Source: CAYYJS01 sp964472315
GTDB taxonomy: Bacteria > Verrucomicrobiota > Kiritimatiellia > UBA8416
Direction: 5' to 3'
Length of the DNA: 64,000 nucleotides
Assembly (NCBI GenBank): GCA_964472315.1
Contig: CAYYJS010000002.1
Coordinates: 1 to 64,000 of the forward strand
In this document: positions 26,166 to 33,426 of the stretch, one piece after another
How positions within the stretch are numbered: position 1 is the first letter of the stretch
Layout of the letters: every line of letters starts with the position of its first letter
Made by a program: the position numbers and the translations under genes
The notes under the pieces: generated by a model
What the model was told of the DNA's origin: nothing
The model's database searches: none
The model's input: the letters and a program-made list of their open reading frames with translations, nothing else

Positions 26166-27230
26166 GTGACGACACCAGAGCCATCGCCGCTGGTACGCGC
26201 GGCGGTCAACCGGATGAAGGCCTACGTGCCGGGCGAGCAGCCCGTCGGCGAGGGGATCGTCAAGCTCAACACCAACGAGAACCCGTATGGGCCGTCGCCG
26301 AAGGTCGCCGAGGTCCTCCGGACCTGGCCCGCCGACCGGTTGCGCCTGTACTCGAACCCGACGGCGGCGCGGTTGCGCGAGGCGATCGCGCGTTTGCACG
26401 GGTGCGACCCGGCGCAGGTGTTTGCCGGCAACGGTTCGGATGAGGTGCTGGCCCTGTGCACCCGCGCGTTCGTCGAAGACGGCGGCAGCATCGGCTACTT
26501 CGAGCCGTCGTACTCCCTGTATCCCGTGCTGGCCGATATCCGCGGCGTCGAAAAGCGCCCGGTACCGTTGGGACCGGATTTCGCCTGGCGGATGCCGGCG
26601 GGGTACGCGACGCCGCTGTTCCTGCTGACGAACCCGAATGCGCCGACGGCGCTGTTGTTTCCGCGCGCCGAGATCGAGGCGTTCTGCGGCGCCTCGCGCG
26701 GGGTCGTGGTGATCGACGAAGCCTATGTGGATTTCGCCGAGGCCGACTGTGTCGATCTGGCGTTGACGCGGGATAACGTGCTGGTCACGCGGACGTTGTC
26801 GAAGTCGTACGCGCTGGCGGGGTTGCGCGTCGGGTACGCGGTCGGTCCGCGGCCGCTGATCGAGGCGCTCGGCAAGATCAAGGACTCGTACAATCTGGAC
26901 GCCCTGAGCCAGGCGCTCGCGCAGGCCGCCATCGAGGATGGCGCGTACATGCGGCGGATGCGCGGCCGGATTGTCGCCACGCGGGAGCGGCTGCGCCGGG
27001 CGCTGGAGGGGTTGGATTTCGCGGCGGGGCCGTCGGCGACGAACTTCGTGTGGGCCAGGCCGCGGCGGATGCCCGCGCGCGAGGTGTTCGAGCGGCTGCG
27101 CGAGCGGCGCATCTATATCCGCTATTTTCCGGGCGAGGTGACGGGCGGGCACGTGCGGATCACGGTCGGCACGGACGCCGAGATCGACACGTTGCTCAAG
27201 GCGCTGGGCGAAATCCTGGCAACGAGATGA
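26166..27230 (+). CDS. hisC: Histidinol-phosphate aminotransferase
   Basis: 354 residues, a fold-type I PLP aminotransferase. It converts imidazole-acetol phosphate to histidinol phosphate using glutamate. NTNENPYGPSPKV at the N terminus, GNGSDEVL, LTNPNAPTA and VIDEAYVDF (cofactor ring), and TRTLSKSYALAGLRVGYA with the Schiff-base lysine K213 are all present. The GTG start follows GGAGGA at six bases; no ATG fits. Gap of 24 bases after hisD and 7 bases before hisB. Confidence 0.96.
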   Translation: MTTPEPSPLVRAAVNRMKAYVPGEQPVGEGIVKLNTNENPYGPSPKVAEVLRTWPADRLRLYSNPTAARLREAIARLHGCDPAQVFAGNGSDEVLALCTRAFVEDGGSIGYFEPSYSLYPVLADIRGVEKRPVPLGPDFAWRMPAGYATPLFLLTNPNAPTALLFPRAEIEAFCGASRGVVVIDEAYVDFAEADCVDLALTRDNVLVTRTLSKSYALAGLRVGYAVGPRPLIEALGKIKDSYNLDALSQALAQAAIEDGAYMRRMRGRIVATRERLRRALEGLDFAAGPSATNFVWARPRRMPAREVFERLRERRIYIRYFPGEVTGGHVRITVGTDAEIDTLLKALGEILATR

Positions 27231-27237
27231 GGTGACC

Positions 27238-27834
27238 ATGGCGAAGAAGGACAGAACCGGCGGCGTGCGGCGCAAGACGCGCGAGACCGACATCGACGTG
27301 CGCGTGAACCTGGACGGCACGGGAGTCTACGCGGTTTCCACCGGCTTGCCGTTCCTCGATCACATGCTGGAATTGTTCTCGCGGCATGCGTTGATCGACC
27401 TGGAGATTGCGGCGACCGGCGACCTGCGGGTGGACTACCATCACACCGTGGAAGACATCGGGTTGACACTGGGACAGGCGATCGACGAGGCGCTGGGCGA
27501 CCGCAAGGGCATCCGGCGGTACGGCATGGCCTACGTGCCGATGGATGAGGCGCTGAGCCGCGTGGTGATCGATCTGGGCGGCCGTCCGTACCTGGTCAAG
27601 GACATGGTCTGCAAGAAGCGCAAGATCCTGGAGTTCGACCTGAGCCTGTTCGACGAGTTCTTTCAGGCCTTCGTGGTGCAGGCGCGGATGAATCTGCATA
27701 TCGCTCAGATGGCCGGACCGGAGGCGCACCATGCGTTCGAGTCCGTCTTCAAGGCGTTCGCGCGGGCGATGCGCATGGCGTGCGAGTACGATCCGCGCGA
27801 CACGCGCGTCCCGTCCAGCAAAGGAACGTTGTGA
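27238..27834 (+). CDS. hisB: Imidazoleglycerol-phosphate dehydratase
   Basis: 198 residues, the monofunctional form without a phosphatase domain. It dehydrates imidazole glycerol phosphate using a di-manganese centre. FLDHMLELFSRHALIDLEI, YHHTVEDIGLTLGQA and AHHAFESVFKAFARAMRMA contain the histidine and glutamate metal ligands, and PSSKGTL is the usual C terminus. ATG 27238 is preferred to an in-frame GTG at 27232 by spacing from GAGGTG. The stop overlaps the hisA start (TGATG). Confidence 0.97.
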   Translation: MAKKDRTGGVRRKTRETDIDVRVNLDGTGVYAVSTGLPFLDHMLELFSRHALIDLEIAATGDLRVDYHHTVEDIGLTLGQAIDEALGDRKGIRRYGMAYVPMDEALSRVVIDLGGRPYLVKDMVCKKRKILEFDLSLFDEFFQAFVVQARMNLHIAQMAGPEAHHAFESVFKAFARAMRMACEYDPRDTRVPSSKGTL

Positions 27835-28598
27835 TGGTCATCCTGCCGGCGATCGATCTGAAGGGCGGGCGCTGCGTGCGCCTGCGGCAGGGGCGCGCCG
27901 ACGAGGCGACGGTGTACGGCGACGATCCGGTCGCCATGGCGCGGCAGTGGGAAGCCGAAGGCGGCGAATGGCTGCACGTGGTGGATCTCGACGGAGCCTT
28001 CGCGGGGAAGCCGACGCACGTGGACGCGATCGCGAAGATCGCGCGCGCGGTGGCGATTCCCGTGGAAGCCGGCGGCGGTCTGCGTACCGATGCGGATGTG
28101 CGGCGGGTGCTTGACGCGGGTGTCGCGCGGGCGATCGTCGGCACGCGCGCGTGCAGCGATCCGGAGGCCGTCGGCGCCCTGGCGGCCGCGTATGGCGAGC
28201 GGCTGGCCGTCGGCATCGATGCGCGCAACGGGCGTGTCCAGGTGAAGGGGTGGGTCGAAACGACGGACCTGTCGGCGGTCGAACTGGCGATGCGCATGGA
28301 CGCGCTCGGTGTGCGGACGCTCATCGTGACCGAAACGTCGACGGACGGGATGATGCAGGGGACGGACGTAGCCGGCATCGACGCCCTCTGCGCGGCCGTG
28401 AGCTGCGGTGTGATCGCGTCGGGCGGCATCGCGTCGGAAGCGGACGTCAAGGCCCTGGTCGGGCTGCGGCGCGCGAATCTGGTCGGCGCGATCGTCGGGA
28501 AGGCGCTCTACGAGGGGGCGGTGTCCCTCGCGTCGCTGAAGGCGTGTGTGCGATCGTTGGGAGAAAGGAGCAAGCCGTGTTTCAACAAGTCAATCTGA
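27834..28598 (+). CDS. hisA: Phosphoribosylformimino-AICAR-phosphate isomerase
   Basis: 254 residues, a (beta/alpha)8 barrel catalysing the Amadori rearrangement of ProFAR. The catalytic aspartates lie in PAIDLKGGRCVRL (D8) and VGIDARNGRVQVKGW. The two phosphate-binding strands appear as EAGGGLRTDADV and SGGIASEADV. AAAGGAACG precedes the ATG, which overlaps the hisB stop. Its last 22 bases overlap the start of the M16 peptidase gene. hisG, hisH, hisF and hisI/E are not in this window. Confidence 0.96.
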   Translation: MVILPAIDLKGGRCVRLRQGRADEATVYGDDPVAMARQWEAEGGEWLHVVDLDGAFAGKPTHVDAIAKIARAVAIPVEAGGGLRTDADVRRVLDAGVARAIVGTRACSDPEAVGALAAAYGERLAVGIDARNGRVQVKGWVETTDLSAVELAMRMDALGVRTLIVTETSTDGMMQGTDVAGIDALCAAVSCGVIASGGIASEADVKALVGLRRANLVGAIVGKALYEGAVSLASLKACVRSLGERSKPCFNKSI

Positions 28599-29860
28599 CC
28601 GCGCTGCCGAACGGCGTGCGCGTGGTTTCGTCCGCGCTGCCGCATGTGGCGAGCGTCTCGTTCGGCATCTGGACCGGCGTTGGCGCCCGCTACGAAGCGA
28701 AGGCGGTTTCCGGGATCAGTCACTTCATCGAGCATCTGCTGTTCAAGGGCAGCCGGACCCGTTCGTGTCTGGAGATCACGCAGGAGATCGAGGGGCGCGG
28801 CGGGTACCTGAACGCGTTCACGCAGGAGGAGAGCACGTGCTACTACGCGCGGGTGCCTTCGGACAAGACGCGGCATGCCATCGATGTCCTGACCGACATG
28901 TTCCTGAACCCGAAGTTCGCTTCGGAAGACATCGAGAAGGAACGGCAGGTCATCATCGAGGAGATGATGATGTACCGGGACCAGCCGCACCACTACGTGA
29001 CGGAGTTGTTGCAGGAATCCCTCTGGATGAACCATCCGCTGGGGCGGCCGGTGATCGGCGACGAATGCTCCATCGGCAAGGTTTCGCGGCAGACGATCGC
29101 GGAATTCAAGACGTCGCGCTACGTGCCGGCGAATACGGTGTTCGCCTTTGCGGGGGACGTGGTGCATGACGACTGCGTGCGCGCGGTTGCGGCGTGGGTG
29201 TCGGACATGCCGGCGGCGGTGAAGCCGCGTTTTCAGCGGATTGGCGACGGGACGCCCCGACGGCCCCGGCATCTGATCGAGCGCAGCATCGAACAGACGC
29301 ACCTGGCGTTGGGGTTCCGGCTGTTCGGGCGCCGGGACGACCGGCGGTATCCGCTGAAGCTGCTCAATACGATTCTGGGCGAGAACATGAGTTCGCGGCT
29401 GTTTCAGGTTGTGCGCGAACGGCACGGCATGGCGTATTCGGTGCATTCGTCGACGAGTCTTTTCGCCGAGACGGGGTGCCTCACGATCGAGGCCGGTCTG
29501 GATCGGCGCAAGGGATTGCCGGCGCTGAAGTTGATCGTCCGCGAACTGTCGCGGCTGAAGCGCCGCAAGGCGAGCGAGCAGGAGATGCGACGGGCGCGCG
29601 ATTACGTGACCGGACAACTCAAGCTCAATCTCGAGAGCACGTCGGCGCAGATGATGTGGCTGGGCGACAACGTGCTCGAATGGGGGCGGTTCGTCCCGCC
29701 GGAGGAATCGATCGAGAAGATTATGGCGGTCACGGCGGATGACGTGCAGCGGCTGGCGAACGCGATTTTCGTGAGCGACGAGGCCAGTCTGGCGGCGATC
29801 ACGCCCGTCGGCGAAGGCGGTGTCGGCGACGCGCTCCAGGCGGCCCTGGGCGCCATGTAA
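28577..29860 (+). CDS. M16-family zinc peptidase (processing-peptidase type)
   Basis: 427 residues. The inverted zinc motif H49-F-I-E52-H53 (ISHFIEHLLFKGS) marks an active M16 subunit, and EIEGRGGYLNAFTQEESTCYYA follows as in bacterial YmxG/PqqL- and MPP-beta-like enzymes. The C-terminal half (about 225-420, NTILGENMSSRLFQVVRERHGMAYSV) is the paired inactive domain forming the clam shell. No signal peptide is visible, so it is probably cytosolic. The GTG start is set by AAAGGAG seven bases upstream and lies inside hisA. It is the last gene of the uvrA-his run; the accessory island starts right after it. Confidence 0.9.
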   Translation: MFQQVNLTALPNGVRVVSSALPHVASVSFGIWTGVGARYEAKAVSGISHFIEHLLFKGSRTRSCLEITQEIEGRGGYLNAFTQEESTCYYARVPSDKTRHAIDVLTDMFLNPKFASEDIEKERQVIIEEMMMYRDQPHHYVTELLQESLWMNHPLGRPVIGDECSIGKVSRQTIAEFKTSRYVPANTVFAFAGDVVHDDCVRAVAAWVSDMPAAVKPRFQRIGDGTPRRPRHLIERSIEQTHLALGFRLFGRRDDRRYPLKLLNTILGENMSSRLFQVVRERHGMAYSVHSSTSLFAETGCLTIEAGLDRRKGLPALKLIVRELSRLKRRKASEQEMRRARDYVTGQLKLNLESTSAQMMWLGDNVLEWGRFVPPEESIEKIMAVTADDVQRLANAIFVSDEASLAAITPVGEGGVGDALQAALGAM

Positions 29861-29969
29861 CGCGCAGCCTTGGTACGGATTCCGCGAGGAGAACCCATGG
29901 TCGTCAAGGGTCGTCGAGTGCCAGGCCATCAGGGGTGGTCAAGGACAACGACCTGCCCGATCTCATCGG
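29861..29969. other. Gap at the left edge of the accessory island
   Basis: 109 bases between the M16 stop and the DprA-like stop (tail-to-tail). GAGGAGAACCC followed by ATG at 29897 could start a peptide of about 27 codons, and another frame ends VVKDNDLPDLIG before TAG; both are too short to support as genes. No terminator or attachment-site repeat was recognised. Confidence 0.3.
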
Positions 29970-30551
29970 CTAGTCTGTAGATGCTCCGGCTATGAGTTGC
30001 CAGCGGATGCTGTCGCTGATTTTCGCCGCGCCCGCCTCAATGAGAGCCGCGTTGGCGGGGTGGTCGAAGGTGTAGAGGGGTTTGCCGGTGGCGAGGATGT
30101 CGCGGCAGAGGGCTTCCATCTTGCTGCCGGGAGAAGCGTGGGCAACGACAATGGCGCTCGCCAGCTCGGCCACAAGTCGGTTGCGCATCGTGGCGGTCTT
30201 GGCGGTGATGTGCCGCACGGTGTCCGGGAAGGGTGTCACCATGACCAGGCGGCCTTCGGCTACGGCAGGCCGGCAGTCAACGGGTTTTGATGGAATCTGC
30301 TGGTAGAGACCACGGGCAAGGCACCAGATGACCGGATGCGGCGAACGAAGCAGGATGCGCAGGCACTCCTGTTCCATCGGGGAATGGAACCCGCTGATGA
30401 TCGTGACGCCCTCATCTCGGAATCGCTTGGCAAGATCGTAGGTGTCGAGGATGAGTTTGCCGGGGCACTTGACGGAGCAAAACAGCGCGACATTCGGGCG
30501 GTCCAGGATGGCCGCGTTGCCAGTGGTGTGCAACGTAAGCTTTGGAGACAT
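29970..30551 (-). CDS. Short DprA/Smf-like Rossmann protein
   Basis: 193 residues. The core matches the DprA Rossmann domain: RPNVALFCSVKCPGK in place of the usual VAIVGSR strand, GVTIISGFHSPMEQECLRILL, VIWCLARGL, then TAKTATMRNRLVAELASAIVVAHASPGSK (RNRL...GS). It lacks the SAM and winged-helix domains of competence DprA. Comparable short DprA-like proteins occur in defence loci, for example ShosA, which works with a phosphoribosyltransferase; no such partner is visible here. It probably binds single-stranded DNA or a nucleotide. The ATG at 30549-30551 is preceded by AAGGA; the frame continues upstream without homology. First island gene, divergent from the nuclease-like gene. Confidence 0.72.
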   Translation of the reverse strand: MSPKLTLHTTGNAAILDRPNVALFCSVKCPGKLILDTYDLAKRFRDEGVTIISGFHSPMEQECLRILLRSPHPVIWCLARGLYQQIPSKPVDCRPAVAEGRLVMVTPFPDTVRHITAKTATMRNRLVAELASAIVVAHASPGSKMEALCRDILATGKPLYTFDHPANAALIEAGAAKISDSIRWQLIAGASTD

Positions 30552-30717
30552 GATGTATCGTCCTTGTGTTGCCATAACGGACTGCGGCCATATCGCTTGC
30601 AAAGAGCACCGCCGCAGGCGCTCGTCGCGCAATTTGTTCGGCTATACCAAGAACTCGTTCCATGCTATCACACAAGTTGAGTTGTGCAAGGCGGGAACCC
30701 AGCTTCAGGGCCTGGGG

Positions 30718-30747
30718 TTGACGGCAGGGGCGTTTGATCTGTATATT
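30718..30747 (+). promoter_or_regulatory. Strong sigma-70-like promoter for the PD-(D/E)XK gene
   Basis: TTGACG (30718-30723), 18 bases, TATATT (30742-30747), 56 bases before the ATG at 30804. It is one of the best promoter matches in the window and lies in an AT-richer divergent gap (30552-30803) of the accessory island, otherwise gene-free. Confidence 0.55.
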
Positions 30748-30803
30748 GATGTCGTGAACAGTGCGGGGCGTGGGCCATGGGGCCGTGCCCGGAGATGCGG
30801 GGT

Positions 30804-31346
30804 ATGAGCAGTCCAGCGGCTATTGAATTCGGTGCCTTCAATCCCCGAAGGAATCTACCTGCGGCCGTGGCGCGGAAGCGGGGGGAAGCTAATTTTGTGG
30901 GGTCTTTCCACCGCACTTTCGCGGCCGTATGCGAAGGCAAAGGGGGCGGCGGTCGGCATTTCGAGTTGGCTGGATACGGAATCGCCGACTTTGTCTGGAT
31001 GGATTTTGCGAGGGATGGGACGCGCAAGAACGATCGTGCGCCACTGTTGACGGCCTTCGAAATGAAGCTCAAGGACTGGCGGCGAGCGCTTTCCCAAGCC
31101 TACCGGTATAGCTATTTCTCGGATCGAGCCATCGTGGTTCTGCCCACGGACGTGGCCAACCGAGCGGCTGTCCATCTGGACACATTCAGGCGGCTTGGAA
31201 TCGGGCTGTGGGGTTACGAGCCGAAGACCGAGCGCCTCGACATGCGGTTCACACCCACCGACACGAAAGCCAAGAGTCCGGCGGCGCGGGAGAAGGCCGT
31301 CGGACGAATCTCAGCCAAGATCGAGCTCAGCCAGCGCCGCAAATAG
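30804..31346 (+). CDS. PD-(D/E)XK nuclease-like protein
   Basis: 180 residues. The segment ELAGYGIADFVWMDF (D62), then LLTAFEMKLKDW (E86-x-K88) and ALSQAYRYSYFSDRAIVVLP (Q98) gives the D...ExK...Q pattern of small PD-(D/E)XK nucleases, with a following beta strand. No DNA-binding domain is attached. ATG 30804 has GGAG at nine bases; an ATG at 30777 is also possible. It is the only plus-strand gene of the island, and its last 36 bases overlap the end of the convergent unknown gene. It may be the nuclease effector of the island or an independent gene; no close relative is recognised. Confidence 0.65.
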   Translation: MSSPAAIEFGAFNPRRNLPAAVARKRGEANFVGSFHRTFAAVCEGKGGGGRHFELAGYGIADFVWMDFARDGTRKNDRAPLLTAFEMKLKDWRRALSQAYRYSYFSDRAIVVLPTDVANRAAVHLDTFRRLGIGLWGYEPKTERLDMRFTPTDTKAKSPAAREKAVGRISAKIELSQRRK

Positions 31347-32522
31347 GCGAATCCCCTCTTTGAGCGGCTCGATGTGCTGGTCGTTCGACTTTACATCCAA
31401 CGGCATAGGAAGCCGCATTCCAATGTGGGCGTACAGGCTCTGAGCGGCTTCGAGGGCCGTACGACAGGCGTCCACCGAGGTGACAACGTCGCCGCGCACC
31501 AGTTGAGCGTTCAGCCGTGTAATGGCGTCCCAACTTTGCAGGACCTCCTGCGGACGCGGCGGCTGTGACGAGCCATCGGGGTAGAGGCGGTCGGAGGGGA
31601 GGCGGTTGAGCACACCCGCCACCACATTGCGCAGTTGTTCGAGTTCGAAGTACGTGATCCTGTTGAGCAGCGCGCAACTGAGGTAGCGTTCCGTCGGGAG
31701 GCGCCCTCCCGCTCCGGGCGGTGCGAAACGTTCCATCGAGAAGGCGCGGAGGTTGGACCACCATCCGGTTGCCCCTGCGTAGCCGCCAGCCGCACCCAGA
31801 AACGGCGTGAGGATGTCAGAATATCCGTTGATGACCCGGTAGCCGTTCAGGGCCAGGACGTGATTGACCAGCATCCAGCCGGCGACCACATCAGCGTGGT
31901 ACAGTTCTGTGCGTGCGTCGTCACGGTTGAAGCCGACCAAGACGTAGAACCCGTCAGGGCGGCTATCCAACATGGTCAGGTCATTGAGGAAGCGAAGCAA
32001 TTCCTCTCGCTGGATAAGTGCGTCGTGCGAGACGGCGAGTGTCGCGTAGACCGGGCGCTTGTCTCCAACCCCGGCAAACACCTCACGCGTATTCCGGATG
32101 AAGTCCATGGATATCGCGGCTTCGGCGGAATCGAACGAGCGCGGCACAACAATGTTCGGGGCGATGATCGCGGTGATTGGGAGCGTCACAGCGAACTGCA
32201 TCGTAGCCTCCAAATCGGCTAGGAGTTGCTTCTCGCTCAGAAGTTGGCTTCGCCTTCTTGGATGAAAGTAGGCGTACGAATCCTCTTCGTCTAAATTGCC
32301 GAGGTTCGAGGCCGGGTCCACTGCAGCCAGGCAGGCATAGAACTGAGGGTCGAACAGGACGTCGGCCTTGCCGTGAGTGGCCCGCACTTGCGCGGCCGTC
32401 TCGCGCAATCGCGCCTCGGTGATGTCCTTCGGGCTGTAGACAACCCCTTCGATGAGGCGGCCTGCCAAGGCTTCCGCAGTCTTGTGACCATCGCCGTATC
32501 CATGTTGCGCGTAGAGTTTCAT
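31311..32522 (-). CDS. Unrecognised 403-residue protein coupled to the protein kinase
   Basis: I do not recognise this family. It starts MKLYAQHGYGDGHKTAEALAGRL and continues EGVVYSPKDITEARL, ADVLFDPQFYA, then alternating hydrophobic strands and helices (TLPITAIIAPNIVVP, PVYATLAVSHDALI, DGFYVLVGFNRDD, NGYRVINGYSDILTPF) and GATGWWSNLRAFSMERF. The alternation suggests an alpha/beta barrel, perhaps nucleic-acid related, in the first 290 residues, with a helical C terminus of about 110. There is no signal peptide or membrane segment. Its ATG overlaps the kinase stop by four bases (ATGA on the minus strand), so the two are made together. Its 3' end overlaps the nuclease-like gene. A kinase substrate or partner is the simplest guess. 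Confidence 0.6.
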   Translation of the reverse strand: MKLYAQHGYGDGHKTAEALAGRLIEGVVYSPKDITEARLRETAAQVRATHGKADVLFDPQFYACLAAVDPASNLGNLDEEDSYAYFHPRRRSQLLSEKQLLADLEATMQFAVTLPITAIIAPNIVVPRSFDSAEAAISMDFIRNTREVFAGVGDKRPVYATLAVSHDALIQREELLRFLNDLTMLDSRPDGFYVLVGFNRDDARTELYHADVVAGWMLVNHVLALNGYRVINGYSDILTPFLGAAGGYAGATGWWSNLRAFSMERFAPPGAGGRLPTERYLSCALLNRITYFELEQLRNVVAGVLNRLPSDRLYPDGSSQPPRPQEVLQSWDAITRLNAQLVRGDVVTSVDACRTALEAAQSLYAHIGMRLPMPLDVKSNDQHIEPLKEGIRLFAALAELDLG

Positions 32523-33424
32523 CGATCGCCCTCCATATCCGCGATGAGCGCCGCCAGATTCGAGGGGCGCAGCATCGGTTTCTTCTTCAGCATCTGGTCC
32601 ACCAAAGCACAGAACGTGTCGTCGAACTCCGGGCGATCCTGCTTCAGTGGCCGGGGCGGTTGGAGGATCGCGCGGGAGATGGTGGCGACGAGATCGTCGC
32701 GTGTCTGGGCCAGGGGATGGAGTTGGGAGCTGTACTCGAAGACGGTCAGGCCCGTGGTGTAGAGGTCCGTGCGGTAATCAATGTTCTGGCGGAAATCGGG
32801 CCGGGCGATCTCGGGTGCCATGTACCTGGGCGTGAAGGGGCCCATGCCATGGTCGTGGGTGAGGGCGGTATCGTAAAGACCGTAGGCGATGCCGAGATCG
32901 AGAAGGACAAACGGCCGGTCGGGAACGCCGGTCCGCATGACATTGTCGGGTTTGATATCGCGGTGAACCGTTCGGTGAGCGCCCCAGAGTTCCTCGATGG
33001 CACGCAGCAGTGTCAACATGAGGCGGCGGGCCTCGGCCTCAGCGGGCTTGGCTCCGTGGTGGCGAATGATGTGACCGAGAGAGTTGCCGGGCACGAGTTC
33101 TTCCGTGTACCCGACGTACTCCAGCCCGTCGATGGCGACAAGGCGGGGTTGAACAGACCCGAGTTTGACCAGTTCCCGGCGTTCGCACTTCTCCAATAGG
33201 CCCACCTCGCGACGAATGCGGCCCATTGCCTCCTTGCGGTACAAGGTCCGTTCTTCGTCCGTGGCACCCGCTTGGGGCAGGCAGACCAACTTGAAGACTT
33301 CGGTTCCCGAAGCAAGCGTAGCGCGATAGACAACCTTAAACCCGCCGACGGCGAATCTGGCCAAGCTCATGAGTTCGGGGAATGCACCCCGGATCTTGTC
33401 ATCGGATGGCGGTACAAATGGCAT
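32519..33424 (-). CDS. Ser/Thr protein kinase (Hanks type), cytosolic
   Basis: 301 residues, essentially a bare kinase domain. ARFAVGGFKVVYRA is the glycine loop, GTEVFKLVCLP contains the ATP lysine K45, TVHRDIKPDNVMRTG is the catalytic loop (D156, N161), LLDLGIAYG takes the place of DFG (DLG), and RYMAPEIARPD is the APE segment. No membrane helix or PASTA repeat follows, unlike housekeeping bacterial kinases. AGGAG lies before the ATG. It sits between the methyltransferase gene (2-base gap) and the coupled unknown gene. A kinase beside a PglX-like methylase recalls PglW in Pgl/BREX type 2, though PglW is far larger. Confidence 0.9.
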   Translation of the reverse strand: MPFVPPSDDKIRGAFPELMSLARFAVGGFKVVYRATLASGTEVFKLVCLPQAGATDEERTLYRKEAMGRIRREVGLLEKCERRELVKLGSVQPRLVAIDGLEYVGYTEELVPGNSLGHIIRHHGAKPAEAEARRLMLTLLRAIEELWGAHRTVHRDIKPDNVMRTGVPDRPFVLLDLGIAYGLYDTALTHDHGMGPFTPRYMAPEIARPDFRQNIDYRTDLYTTGLTVFEYSSQLHPLAQTRDDLVATISRAILQPPRPLKQDRPEFDDTFCALVDQMLKKKPMLRPSNLAALIADMEGDR

Positions 33425-33426
33425 GG

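Noticed and set aside
30412..30675. Minus-strand frame beginning CDSMERVLGIAEQIARR upstream of the DprA-like gene
   Set aside because: The first 40 residues look protein-like, but the frame runs through the DprA-like gene in another phase and has no ribosome site or known family.
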